Below are positions 14,201 through 21,708 of a DNA stretch of 26,425 nt, piece by piece. Position 1 is the first letter of the stretch, and every line of letters starts with the position of its first letter. The DNA comes from a virus. The position numbers were made by a program, and so were the translations under genes. The stretch spans positions 1 to 26,425 of IMG/VR virus record IMGVR_UViG_3300005607_000424; one strand, written 5' to 3'. The notes beneath the pieces are model-generated. The model searched no databases. It saw only the letters and a list, made by a program, of their open reading frames with translations, and was not told the DNA's origin.

Positions 14201-16405
14201 TCACAACCATTGCAGCACCTTTAGCCCCATGAGTTTCGTCCTCCGGTCGCACTCTTCGATCCCGATTACGCCGTTGTTCAACCAGTCCGCGATCAGGTCG
14301 GCGGCGGACGATTTGCTCATTCCGTATTGCCGCACGAGGTAGTGGCCGAGGTATCGCGAGCCGGCCTGCGGCGCGTGGCTGAACGGTGTCCCTTCCTTGA
14401 AGCGCCGGTCGACCTCCTTCAGGACTTCGCGCGCCTGAGCCATGGTGAAGCCGCTTTCGGCCGGCGCGGCCGGCTCGCTCTCGAGCTGCACAAGCAGCCC
14501 GCTCTCCTCGCGCACGTAGGTGTGCGCGTCGTGGTCGGCCTCGTCGTTCGCCTTGACGACGGCGCCGCGGACGATGCGCCCGCGCTCGAACGGGATCTGA
14601 AGCGTGTTGCAGATAGGGCGCGCGGTCTCGTCGTCGAGCTTCCAGAGCGCGTAGGCGAGACGGGCGCCGTCAACCAGCGCGGTGGTCCCGCGTATAGTCT
14701 CCCGCGCTTCGTCGCCGTCGGCGATGCGCATCATGCCGTCCTTGCGCATGTGATGCGTGAGCAGGACCGTCGCGCCGGTCGCGGTCGCGAGCTCGGCCAT
14801 CGCCGACCAAAGGAACTGCGCCGCCGCCGGATCGGCGTTCACGTCGGCGAGCACGAACGCCTGCAGCGGATCGATCACGACGAGCCGCAGGTCGGGCAGT
14901 TGGACCAGCTGGCGCTTGAGGTCGTCGAAGAACGGCGTGCGCGCGAGCGCCTTGCCGTTGGTCGCGATCAGCGGGCGCGGGCCGCCGGCGTCCGGAAGCG
15001 GAAGCACGATGAGCCGCTTCGGATGGCGCATCCGGCGGGCGTCGGGATCGATGCGATTGAGACGCCGGTGCACGGCGTCGAAGCTGTCCTCGGCTGTGAC
15101 CACCACGGCCGTGCCCTCGACGGCGATCCGTCCGCCGAGGATTTTCCTCGGCTGTTCGAGCCCGGCGACGCCGGCCGCGATCTGAAGCGCAAGATCGAGC
15201 GCGAGATAGCTCTTGCCGAGGCCGCCCATGGCGGCGACCAGCGCCGGGATGCCGAGCGGGATCGTGCCCCGGCAGAGCCACGCGATCGGCTTCGCCTCGC
15301 CGGCGTAGCGGTCGGCGGTCCATTGCAGGAGGTCGATCGTCGGCGGAGCGATGTCGTCGACGTTGTAAGCCGGATTGGGGATATTCCACTTCCGCCGCGC
15401 GCCTTCGATCATGCGCGCGAGGTCGCGGCGGGTCTCATCGACCGTCCATCCGGGGAGCGTGAGGCCCTCGGCCGCGATGAGGATTTCGGCGTCGGACAGC
15501 CCGCGCGAAACCCAGTACCCGACGAGCCGCAGGGTATGGTCGTGCCAGCGCCTGCCGGCGCGGATCGCGGCGATGCATGCGTCGACCGACAGGCCGCCGA
15601 TGAAAAGACCCGAAATTGTGCCCTCGGGCACAATTTCGGGTAGTTTTTCGGGTTCTTTAGTATTTTCAACTTGTTGCCTACTAGTGAGCTCTTTTCGCTC
15701 ACTAGTGAGCAGATCGGGTCTGCCCGCCTCGAAGGCCTCCGAAAGCCGCGCCATCGAATAGGCGGCCGGCCTGCCGTCCTGCGGCACGTGCGTCTCGGTC
15801 CTCTCGAGCACGCGGCCTTCCTTCGTCGGCCAGGCGACAGACCCGCCGAGCCGCAGCACGCGACCCGGGTTGACGACGGACGGATCGCCGCCGAGCGTGC
15901 GGGCGATCCTGCCGTTGAGCGCGCGGATCGCCGCGGCGTCGCGGCACGGCTCGGCGAGCCGCCACCACATCTGCGCGCGCAGGTGTGGGTATCGGCCGGT
16001 GACCACCGTCATCGTCGGCGGAACGCCGAGCTGCTTCGCGGCCGCGACCGCGGCGTGAACCACGTCGTCGTCGATATCGATCCAGGCGCACGGCGCGGCA
16101 AAGAAGTGGCCGTCCGATCCGCGCCGGTCTCGGTGCGCGTCCGGCCGGCGGAGCGCCGCGCCGACATAGACGTTGCATCCCGGCGTGCGGTTGAGCCCGG
16201 CGGCGCGCTCGGCGACCTCTTCCATCTTTTCCGGCGCGAACATCCGTGCGCACGAAAGCCTGCCGTTCTGCGGATCGGTCCACGCAAGCTCGATCAACCC
16301 GCCTTGCGCGCCGCCAATGTCGTCTCCGACGAGGTGCCTCAGATGCCGCAGCATCGCCTCGGGATCGGGATCGCGTATCGGCTCGACGTTCATGGGGAGC
16401 GGCAT
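14201..16405 (-). CDS. Bifunctional primase-helicase (RepB-like primase plus RepA/AAA_25 helicase)
   Basis: 734 residues from the ATG at 16405, which overlaps the HNH stop by one base (an ATG at 16393 is possible; neither has a clear Shine-Dalgarno). Residues about 15-230 match a RepB-type primase: LSCARMFAP, the acidic PCAWIDIDDD (105-114), and HLRAQMWWRL. A low-GC linker (233-262) follows, then a helical PriCT-like part (CIAAIRAGRRWHDHTLRLVGYW). Residues about 380-640 are a RepA-like hexameric helicase: Walker A AAMGGLGKS (391-399), Walker B LRLVVIDPL (507-515), HHMRKDG (551-557). The C-terminus looks like a winged helix (GMSKSSAADLIADWLNNGVIGI). It should start and drive phage replication. 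The linker DNA contains two perfect inverted repeats. Confidence 0.87.
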   Translation of the reverse strand: MPLPMNVEPIRDPDPEAMLRHLRHLVGDDIGGAQGGLIELAWTDPQNGRLSCARMFAPEKMEEVAERAAGLNRTPGCNVYVGAALRRPDAHRDRRGSDGHFFAAPCAWIDIDDDVVHAAVAAAKQLGVPPTMTVVTGRYPHLRAQMWWRLAEPCRDAAAIRALNGRIARTLGGDPSVVNPGRVLRLGGSVAWPTKEGRVLERTETHVPQDGRPAAYSMARLSEAFEAGRPDLLTSERKELTSRQQVENTKEPEKLPEIVPEGTISGLFIGGLSVDACIAAIRAGRRWHDHTLRLVGYWVSRGLSDAEILIAAEGLTLPGWTVDETRRDLARMIEGARRKWNIPNPAYNVDDIAPPTIDLLQWTADRYAGEAKPIAWLCRGTIPLGIPALVAAMGGLGKSYLALDLALQIAAGVAGLEQPRKILGGRIAVEGTAVVVTAEDSFDAVHRRLNRIDPDARRMRHPKRLIVLPLPDAGGPRPLIATNGKALARTPFFDDLKRQLVQLPDLRLVVIDPLQAFVLADVNADPAAAQFLWSAMAELATATGATVLLTHHMRKDGMMRIADGDEARETIRGTTALVDGARLAYALWKLDDETARPICNTLQIPFERGRIVRGAVVKANDEADHDAHTYVREESGLLVQLESEPAAPAESGFTMAQAREVLKEVDRRFKEGTPFSHAPQAGSRYLGHYLVRQYGMSKSSAADLIADWLNNGVIGIEECDRRTKLMGLKVLQWL
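15609..15640. repeat. Perfect 15-bp inverted repeat inside the primase-helicase gene
   Basis: Arms CCCGAAATTGTGCCC (15609-15623) and its exact complement (15626-15640) around TC. On the minus (coding) strand the hairpin is followed by TCTTTTC, on the plus strand by TAGTTTTTC, so it looks like a bidirectional terminator although it lies inside an open reading frame, in the linker between primase and helicase domains. Confidence 0.75.
15680..15710. repeat. Second inverted repeat in the primase-helicase linker
   Basis: ACTAGTGAGC (15680-15689) pairs perfectly with GCTCACTAGT (15697-15706) across 7 bases; the right half is itself part of a 14-bp palindrome, GCTCACTAGTGAGC (15697-15710). It lies 40 bp from the first inverted repeat in the same AT-richer linker. 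Confidence 0.7.
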
Positions 16406-16815
16406 CAGCAGTCGTCGTCTCCACCGAAGCCGTAAGGCCAAAGGATCGCCCTGCCGATCGGATCGGCGATCCTTTTGCCGTCGAGCTGCGCAGCGAACAG
16501 GTCGCCGCACGCCCGTTCCGTCCGCCGTCGCGCAGCGATCCCCTGCGCCCGGGACCGGGCGTCCCATGCATTGTGGCAGCGCTGGCAAAGCGCGCGCAGG
16601 TTACGCGGATCGTTGTTCTCCGGCTGGTGATCGAGGTGCGCGACCGTAAGCACGACCTTCGCACCGGTGATCGGGTGCGGCTCGCCATGCCTGGCCCGGC
16701 AATCGGGAAATTGCGGCGTACCCTCGCAGCGCCAACCGGCGCGCTCTTTTGTCGCGCGACTGATGCGTGTCCAGTCGCGCGGGTAGCGATGTTTATTTTC
16801 GATGCGGATCGGCAT
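16405..16815 (-). CDS. HNH endonuclease
   Basis: 136 residues: IENKHRYPRDWTRISRATKERAGWRCEG, then VVLTVAHLDHQPENNDPRNLRALCQRCHNAWDAR. The AHLDH (first His pair), the Asn of NNDPRNL and the CQRCH segment form the HNH beta-beta-alpha-metal core; with CEG and DCRAR they supply zinc cysteines. Unlike packaging HNH proteins, which sit beside the terminase, this is inside the replication operon, so recombination or host-DNA cleavage is more likely. Its ATG overlaps the upstream stop by one base, as its stop does the primase ATG. Confidence 0.85.
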   Translation of the reverse strand: MPIRIENKHRYPRDWTRISRATKERAGWRCEGTPQFPDCRARHGEPHPITGAKVVLTVAHLDHQPENNDPRNLRALCQRCHNAWDARSRAQGIAARRRTERACGDLFAAQLDGKRIADPIGRAILWPYGFGGDDDC

Positions 16816-17051
16816 CAGTGCATCCGATCCATATTTTTGTCTTCAATGCGCTTCTCGAATTGTTCAAGAAAAGTGAGAAGCGTGACAAGGAGAGGATAGA
16901 AGACGTTGAAGTACGCAATTCGGTAATCTGTTTCGTCAAATTCCGTCTTGCAGTACCGCCACGCTTTCCGCATGACATTGATGCGGCGGACGATCAATGC
17001 AGACATCCTGTCCCATTCGATCTCATTCGGGTCGACAATCCTTTTGCTCAT
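16815..17051 (-). CDS. Small unknown helical protein
   Basis: 78 residues from the ATG at 17051; GAGGAGG lies 7 bases upstream and the ATG overlaps the AAA gene stop (ATGA). MSKRIVDPNEIEWDRMSALIVRRINVMRKAW is followed by a hydrophobic helix, IAYFNVFYPLLVTLLTFLEQF, and a charged tail. The hydrophobic stretch is long enough to be either a buried helix or one membrane segment. AT-richer than its neighbours. No family recognised; position after the AAA ATPase suggests an adaptor or inhibitor but nothing in the sequence proves it. Confidence 0.6.
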   Translation of the reverse strand: MSKRIVDPNEIEWDRMSALIVRRINVMRKAWRYCKTEFDETDYRIAYFNVFYPLLVTLLTFLEQFEKRIEDKNMDRMH

Positions 17052-17962
17052 GATGCCCTCCTCATCGGCCAGACCATTGCGCCAAGCGCCATAACCGCAT
17101 CAGGCGACGCCCACAGCGGCGGCGGCACGTATTCGGGCGCGGGCGCTGTCGCTGCGATGATGGGCGCGAAAAACGAAACCGGATCGTCCACCGATCGCCC
17201 CGTCCTCGGGCCGACGACCAGCGCGCGTTTCATGCCCTCCATCAGCGCGCGAAGCAGCGCCGGCGATGCGCCTTCCGTCATGGTCACAAGCATGTCGACA
17301 TCCTCGTCGGTCGGTTCGTAGGGCGCGGCGTAGCGGCGGATGATCGCGAAGCGCTCGTCGGGGCCGGGAAGGTCAATCGAGATCTGCATGTCGAACCGCC
17401 GCCACAGCGCCGGATCGAGGAAGTCCTGCCGGTTCGTCGCGGCGAGCGCGATGCCGTTGAACCGCTCGATGCGGCGGAGGAGCACGTTGAGCGAGTTTGC
17501 GCGCTCGACCGATGCGCCCTGGTCGTTCATCCGCCGGCCGCCGATCGCGTCGACCTCGTCGAAGAAGACGACGACCTTGCCCTCGGTCTTCGACATCGCG
17601 TCGAAAAGCTGACCGATGTTGCTTCCGGTAGCACCGAGCCACCTATCGATCAGGCTTTCGGACCGGATGCACGCGAGCGGAAGGCCGAGCCGCGCGGCGA
17701 AGTGGTGAGCCCACGTTGTCTTGCCGCAACCCGGCGGACCATAGAGCAGCGCGGTGCGGCGCGGCTTCAAGCCGGCGGCGGCGAGATCGTCGGCGAGCCT
17801 GATCTCCGTCATCCACTCGAACAACGCCGCGCGCGGCCCTGGCGCCAGGATCGGCTCTTCGGCCTCGTGCGGCATGAGCACGTCGGCGAATTTCTCGAGT
17901 GCGGTTTTGACCGCGATCTCGTCGAGACGGACCGCTTGAACGGAAGACTGGTAGCGTCTCAT
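17048..17962 (-). CDS. AAA+ ATPase (FtsH/CDC48-like AAA domain)
   Basis: 304 residues from the ATG at 17962; GAGGAG lies 8 bases upstream and it overlaps the GcrA-like stop (ATGA). Walker A GPPGCGKTT (75-83), Walker B VVFFDEVDAIGG (131-142), sensor 1 in AATNRQD (Asn177), arginine fingers WRRFD (188-189), and a C-terminal helical lid (LVTMTEGASPALLRALMEGM). This is a single classical-AAA module with about 70 N-terminal residues, too short for a protease. Such phage AAA proteins are remodelers; loading or unloading replication or recombination complexes is the likely job. The C-terminus has an extra Pro-rich hydrophobic tail. Confidence 0.85.
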   Translation of the reverse strand: MRRYQSSVQAVRLDEIAVKTALEKFADVLMPHEAEEPILAPGPRAALFEWMTEIRLADDLAAAGLKPRRTALLYGPPGCGKTTWAHHFAARLGLPLACIRSESLIDRWLGATGSNIGQLFDAMSKTEGKVVVFFDEVDAIGGRRMNDQGASVERANSLNVLLRRIERFNGIALAATNRQDFLDPALWRRFDMQISIDLPGPDERFAIIRRYAAPYEPTDEDVDMLVTMTEGASPALLRALMEGMKRALVVGPRTGRSVDDPVSFFAPIIAATAPAPEYVPPPLWASPDAVMALGAMVWPMRRAS

Positions 17963-18420
17963 GCGGCGCTCTCCTCGGTCATGATCCGATACGCGACGCG
18001 CACGTGCCTGGCGCAATACGGATAGGGTTCTATCGCGGGCGATCCGCAGTACCGGAAGCTGGGCAGCTTCGGATCGCCAAGAGGCCAGCGGCAATGATGC
18101 GGAAGAAGTTCGGCGCACGTGACGCCGCCGTTCGGCGCGTCGGCCGCGTCATCGTCGGCGGCCGGACGAAGCAGAACGAGCTTGCCGCGCTGTTTGAACG
18201 CCGGGGCCGATTGTCGAACGGGCTTCGGCGCTGCGGCTTGCCGCGTGCTCTGTTTTCGCTTCGCAAGGCCGAGACGGTGCGCCTTCCCGATGATTGCGTT
18301 GCGGGAAAAGCGCATCCCGAATTTGTCGTTGATCGCCTTGGCGCACTTCGCCGCCGACCATCCCGCGTCCCAGCACTCGCGCAGATAACCGATGGTATCG
18401 TCCGACCAGTGGCTGATCAC
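17959..18420 (-). CDS. GcrA-family cell-cycle regulator homologue
   Basis: 153 residues from a GTG at 18420 overlapping the upstream stop (GTGA). Residues 4-52 are the GcrA helix-turn-helix: WSDDTIGYLRECWDAGWSAAKCA and FSRNAIIGKAHRLGL. Residues 100-145 are the conserved C-terminal sigma-70-binding part: CAELLPHHCRWPLGDP, FRYCG, PYCARHVRVAY. Length is close to chromosomal GcrA. GcrA works with sigma-70 at promoters carrying GANTC methylated by CcrM and is specific to Alphaproteobacteria. A phage copy may reprogram host cell-cycle promoters or switch on phage genes; that is inference. Confidence 0.9.
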   Translation of the reverse strand: MISHWSDDTIGYLRECWDAGWSAAKCAKAINDKFGMRFSRNAIIGKAHRLGLAKRKQSTRQAAAPKPVRQSAPAFKQRGKLVLLRPAADDDAADAPNGGVTCAELLPHHCRWPLGDPKLPSFRYCGSPAIEPYPYCARHVRVAYRIMTEESAA

Positions 18421-19007
18421 GGTTCACCCCCCTCCTTGTCGTCGCCGGGCTTTTCCGATTTCTTCTTCGGCTTCCGCCGGCGCCATGCCTCCGGCACCTC
18501 CATCCCGTCCGTGCCTGTTTCGGCGCACCATCCTTCGTCCCACGCGGCGCGGCGCGGATCGTCGGCCATGTACGGATTGTCGATGACGCGCTTTCCTTCG
18601 CGCGCCGCGGCGCGCCCTGCGGCTCGCGCAGCTTCGATGTCCAAAGTCTGATCGACGGTCTCGGGCGCGGGCGGCGTGGACGCGTCCGCCGGATCGGGCG
18701 GCTCCGGGATTTCGCCCATGAGCCGCCTGCGCGCGGCCTCGCCGAGCGGCGTGCCGCCGAGCATGCCGAGGGCGGCGCGGTACATTTCGCAGAGCGCCTG
18801 ATACTCGCGCCGCTCGAACGGCGACATGCGCCGCTCGCGAAGCATCTGGTTGAGCACCTTCACGTCAAGGCCGGCGTTGCGAGCGCTGTTCTTTGCCTGC
18901 CTGATCTGATCGGCGATGCGACGCTTCTCCTCGTCCAGTCTCTCGATTTCCTCGACGAACTGGACGAGCAGGTCGGCCGCCGCGCCGCCGTTCCGTCGCG
19001 CGTCCAT
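18417..19007 (-). CDS. GapR-like (DUF2312) protein fused to an Rmf/CrpP-like domain
   Basis: 196 residues from the ATG at 19007, 2 bases after the previous stop. Residues about 10-85 match GapR: LLVQFVEEIERLDEEKRRI, ADQIRQAKNSARNAGLDVKVL, a coiled coil that encircles overtwisted DNA. Residues 100-125 are a Pro/Ala/Asp linker. Residues 125-170 match the ribosome modulation factor/CrpP fold: ARAAGRAAAREGK, NPYMADDPRRAAWDEGW. The tail is Lys-rich. It joins a nucleoid-associated and a ribosome-associated module in one chain. Encoded directly before the GcrA-like gene with a GTGA overlap. Confidence 0.8.
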   Translation of the reverse strand: MDARRNGGAAADLLVQFVEEIERLDEEKRRIADQIRQAKNSARNAGLDVKVLNQMLRERRMSPFERREYQALCEMYRAALGMLGGTPLGEAARRRLMGEIPEPPDPADASTPPAPETVDQTLDIEAARAAGRAAAREGKRVIDNPYMADDPRRAAWDEGWCAETGTDGMEVPEAWRRRKPKKKSEKPGDDKEGGEP

Positions 19008-19009
19008 GA

Positions 19010-19645
19010 TCAGAACTCCGTTTCGAGCGCCGGATCGGACGCCGCGGCCTTGGCCGCCGGCGGCGGAACGTGCGCCGCGGCTTGCGGGGACGGCGCCGGC
19101 GCGCCGGTCCTGCCGATCTCGGACTCGTCCACGGGCGAAGCGTCGGGCAGTTCGGCGGGGCGGTCGGCCCACTTCACGATTTCGAGTCGCGGGCGGTAGT
19201 TCGTGCCGAACTTGTCCTTCATCGCGTCCGAGCCGGTGCATGCCACGACCGGAACCTTGCCGCGGTTCTCGGCCTTGCCGCTCTGCTCCTCGAACGCTGC
19301 ATAGAGATCGCGGATTGCGTTTGAAAGGTGGATCGAAGCGGAAGAGAATTCGACGGCGCCGCCGAAGAACTTCTGACTGAAAGCCATGACGACGAAGCCG
19401 CGCTTGTATGCCGGGTCGGGCTGCTGCGCGATGCGGTCGAGGGTCGGGTCGATGACGCGATCGGGCGCCTGACCCTCACGGAACAAGAACCAGCCGGTGC
19501 GGATGTTCTTCAGGTCCAGCAAGAAAGTCGGGCGCGGAATTTCCTGGTCGCCGCCATCCGCTCCCCTGACAAACCACTTGTCCGACTTGGCGTTGTATTT
19601 GACGTAGGGCTTGATCGTGCCGGAACCGCCGATGTGAAGAGGCAT
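19010..19645 (-). CDS. Conserved phage early protein, possible ssDNA-binding protein
   Basis: 211 residues from the ATG at 19645; AAGGAG sits 8 bases upstream, the best ribosome-binding site of this operon, implying high expression. MPLHIGGSGTIKPYVKYNAKSDKWFV begins a beta-rich region (GWFLFREGQAPDRVID, FVVMAFSQKFFGG) that reads like an OB-type fold, followed by a helix with SNAIRDLYAAFEE and a disordered Pro/Ala tail ending in acidic LETEF. High output, beta-barrel core and acidic tip would suit an ssDNA-binding protein, and the PD-(D/E)XK nuclease upstream would be a natural partner. I recognise it only as a common unnamed protein of alphaproteobacterial phages. Confidence 0.6.
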   Translation of the reverse strand: MPLHIGGSGTIKPYVKYNAKSDKWFVRGADGGDQEIPRPTFLLDLKNIRTGWFLFREGQAPDRVIDPTLDRIAQQPDPAYKRGFVVMAFSQKFFGGAVEFSSASIHLSNAIRDLYAAFEEQSGKAENRGKVPVVACTGSDAMKDKFGTNYRPRLEIVKWADRPAELPDASPVDESEIGRTGAPAPSPQAAAHVPPPAAKAAASDPALETEF

Positions 19646-19674
19646 TGCGTTTTCTCCTTTCCTGTTGATCGTTG

Positions 19675-20457
19675 CTAGAAACCGAAGACTTCCCGTCCGG
19701 CCGCGCGCGCGGCCGGTTCGGACCACCAGAACGAGTCGAAGTCGGGGACGATCAGGCCGGCGAGCTCCTGCGGATCGTTCGACACCGCGAGAAACCGGCC
19801 GAGCGAAAGCGCGATGACGCGAAGCGCCGCGAGATGCCGGCGCACGTCGTCGCCGGACATTTCATAGACGGTGACCTGCCGCTTGTCGGTCTTGCCGGGC
19901 GCGGGCTTCGCATAGGCGAAGCGCATCCCGAAATTGCCGTGCGCCGATGCATAGACGGCGCCTTGGCGGCCGTGGGCATCGCTGATCTGCGAGGGAAAGC
20001 GCTCGGTCGTCTTGAGGTCGACGATCAGGCCGTGTTCGGAGAAGCGCCAGTCGATGAAGCCGACGATGGGCACCGGCACGTCATCGAGGCGGATTTCGAC
20101 CCGGTGCTGATAGGCATCGGGAACGCCGTATTGCCTAAGCTCGGCGAGCGCGCCGCGCACCCAGCCGGCGATCTTCTTGCGCTCGTCTTCGCGGCGCGGA
20201 TCGCCGCTTAGAGCGGTTTCCCGCGCGAATTCGCGTTCGGCTCTGTCGATGCAGTCCTCGACCGGAAGGCGCGGGTTGCTCAGGCCAAGATGCACGCCGA
20301 ATTCGACGGCCTTGCCGCGCGCGGCGATGATGCTTGCGGGCAGGCGCCTGCCGAGCAGACGCTCCATGATCCACAGCGCCGGCTCGGCGGCCCAGAGGTT
20401 CAGCGACGAGGCCGAGAGGTGATCGATGCCGTGACGTTCGAAGGCGCGCGTGTTCAT
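19675..20457 (-). CDS. PD-(D/E)XK superfamily nuclease (RecB/Cas4-like)
   Basis: 260 residues from the ATG at 20457, overlapping the HTH gene stop (ATGA). The start HLSASSLNLWAAEPALWIMERLLG and ARGKAVEFGVH is the usual N-terminus of PDDEXK_1 phage exonucleases. Catalytic residues: Glu121 in HRVEIRL, Asp136 in GFIDWRF, Asp147-X-Lys149 in IVDLKTTE, with Gln157 after. It probably resects DNA ends for recombination, working with the candidate ssDNA-binding protein encoded next. No cysteines for an iron-sulfur cluster are seen, unlike Cas4 and AddB. Confidence 0.85.
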   Translation of the reverse strand: MNTRAFERHGIDHLSASSLNLWAAEPALWIMERLLGRRLPASIIAARGKAVEFGVHLGLSNPRLPVEDCIDRAEREFARETALSGDPRREDERKKIAGWVRGALAELRQYGVPDAYQHRVEIRLDDVPVPIVGFIDWRFSEHGLIVDLKTTERFPSQISDAHGRQGAVYASAHGNFGMRFAYAKPAPGKTDKRQVTVYEMSGDDVRRHLAALRVIALSLGRFLAVSNDPQELAGLIVPDFDSFWWSEPAARAAGREVFGF

Positions 20458-20708
20458 CGGCGCCCTCTTCTCGTTCGGAGACCTCCGATTGAAGTTTCCT
20501 CGAGCGACCGAAGCCACTCGCGAAGGGCGTCGACGCGGTAGAGCACCTTCCGGCCTATCTTCGCGTATGGAGGCCCAATTCGGCGGCGAGCCCACCGCGT
20601 CAGCGTGTCCGCCGACACTCCGATCTCGGACGCCGCGCGATCTCTCGTGAGCCACCCGTGGAGGAGCGGCGGCGTGACCGTCGCTTCGGCCGTCTGTTGT
20701 CCATCCAT
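20454..20708 (-). CDS. HTH protein, excisionase/AlpA-like, first gene of the early operon
   Basis: 84 residues from the ATG at 20708 with GGGAG 8 bases upstream (an ATG at 20753 would add 15 residues). LHGWLTRDRAASEIGVSADTLTRWARRRIGPPYAKIGRKVLYRVDALREWL is a winged helix-turn-helix of the MerR/excisionase type: HTH, then the wing with PPYxKxGRxVxYR. Proteins like this act as Xis or as activators of int. As first gene of the leftward operon and next to the 10-bp repeat array at 20777-20826, it may bind those repeats. Confidence 0.8.
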   Translation of the reverse strand: MDGQQTAEATVTPPLLHGWLTRDRAASEIGVSADTLTRWARRRIGPPYAKIGRKVLYRVDALREWLRSLEETSIGGLRTRRGRR

Positions 20709-20776
20709 GTAACCATCTCCCGTCCTGCGCGGATTGGAATCGCGACGATCCAAACACAGGAGCGGCGGGAGGCCTT

Positions 20777-20826
20777 AGGCGGAAACAGGCCGAAACAGGC
20801 GGAAACAGGTGGAAACAGGCGAAAAG
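20777..20826 (+). repeat. Array B: five 10-bp AGGCGGAAAC repeats
   Basis: AGGCGGAAAC at 20777, AGGCCGAAAC at 20787, AGGCGGAAAC at 20797, AGGTGGAAAC at 20807 and the decayed AGGCGAAAAG at 20817, exactly head to tail. One-turn spacing puts all copies on one DNA face. It sits in the control gap between the divergent early operon and the immunity genes, so an operator for the XRE repressor or the HTH protein is likely. Confidence 0.75.
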
Positions 20827-20853
20827 GAAATCGAACTCACGCCTGTTTTTGAA

Positions 20854-20869
20854 AAATCAAACGCTTAGG
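20854..20869 (+). repeat. Box copy near array B
   Basis: AAATCAAACGCTTAGG matches the AAATCAATGACTTAGG box of 14153-14168 at both ends with three changed central bases. It stands 27 bp from array B, as the other copies stand beside or between arrays. Confidence 0.4.
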
Positions 20870-20984
20870 CTGGGGATTCCAGGCGGCGTCATGCGAAGCG
20901 GCAAAAAGGACTCGACTCCGCCCTTTTAAGAACGTAAATAGAACATATCCGTTAACGAAATGGTCAACGATGGGGGGCGGCAGC
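20870..20984. promoter_or_regulatory. Divergent control region of early and immunity genes
   Basis: AT-rich stretch, unusual for this window, between leftward and rightward transcription units. On the minus strand TTGACC (20967-20962) followed by an AT-rich stretch could be a leftward promoter. GTTAAC (20951-20956) and GTCAAC (20963-20968) form an imperfect dyad with 6 bases between, a possible repressor half-site pair. The -10 match is poor. Confidence 0.35.
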
Positions 20985-21698
20985 ATGATGCTCGACGTGG
21001 AATATCCGTGCTTCGGCTCGGGCGAGCCGGCGAGGCTGTCAGCCAATGCGATCAGGCGCCTCGGGGCCGATCTCCGGCAGCGGCTCTTCGGCCATGCCGC
21101 GCGGCCGTTCGAGCCGGCGAACCTGTTCCGCCGGACGGCCCGCCTCCGCGTCAACGGCCGGCCGCTCCGGATCGTGTGGGACGCTGAGCACGCGGTGCAC
21201 GACGAGGCCGGCGAACCCGTGCTCGGCGTCTGCGAACACGATCCGGAGGGGCCGGCAACGGTCATGATCAGCCTGAATGCCGAGCTGCTCGGCGGTCGGC
21301 CCGAGATGCTGCGCTCGACGGCGGCGCACGAGCTTGGCCACGCGATCTTCGACATGCCGGCGGCGGTGGCGAAGGGAGCGGCGCGCGCCTTCCGCAGCGG
21401 CGCGATTGCGGTGCGGGACGCCGCGCCGATCGATTGGCGGGAATGGCGCGCCGACGAGTTCATGGGCGCGTTTCTGGCGCCGCGGCGGCAGCTGGCGCGA
21501 GCGTTCGCCCGCGAGGCTTCCGCGATCGGCGCAGCGATCCGATGGAAGGTGATCGACGAAATCCCGACGCCCTACGTCGCGGCAAACGAGGCAGGTTGGC
21601 CGGCGATCGATGCGATCGCCGGCGCGCTGGCCGAAGAGTTCGGCGTGACGAGCGCCTTCATCGGCGTGCGCCTCCGCAAGTACGGGCTTGTTGGCTGA
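20985..21698 (+). CDS. ImmA/IrrE-family metallopeptidase
   Basis: 237 residues from the ATG at 20985, with a G-run (GGGGGGCGG) as ribosome-binding site; an ATG at 20970 lacks one. The zinc site HELGH is at 115-119 (STAAHELGHAIFD), and the third ligand is probably Glu153 in EWRADEFMGAFLAP, matching the ExxAxxFAxxLL pattern. N-terminal helix and VNGRPLRIVWD strand are usual. In ImmA/ImmR elements the peptidase cleaves the repressor upon damage and so induces the element. The adjoining XRE gene begins 11 bases later, after a perfect AAGGAGG. Gene order peptidase-then-repressor is reversed relative to ICEBs1. Confidence 0.88.
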   Translation: MMLDVEYPCFGSGEPARLSANAIRRLGADLRQRLFGHAARPFEPANLFRRTARLRVNGRPLRIVWDAEHAVHDEAGEPVLGVCEHDPEGPATVMISLNAELLGGRPEMLRSTAAHELGHAIFDMPAAVAKGAARAFRSGAIAVRDAAPIDWREWRADEFMGAFLAPRRQLARAFAREASAIGAAIRWKVIDEIPTPYVAANEAGWPAIDAIAGALAEEFGVTSAFIGVRLRKYGLVG

Positions 21699-21708
21699 AG
21701 GAGGCGCC

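Noticed and set aside
13974-14252. Minus-strand 92-codon frame with a GTGA overlap to the next gene
   Set aside because: Its translation is just the repeat array read as protein (Gly/Arg runs), with no ribosome-binding site; the overlap is coincidental.
14327-15643. Long plus-strand open frame of about 438 codons
   Set aside because: Antisense to the primase-helicase helicase domain, no ribosome-binding site or recognisable motif; shadow of the coding strand.
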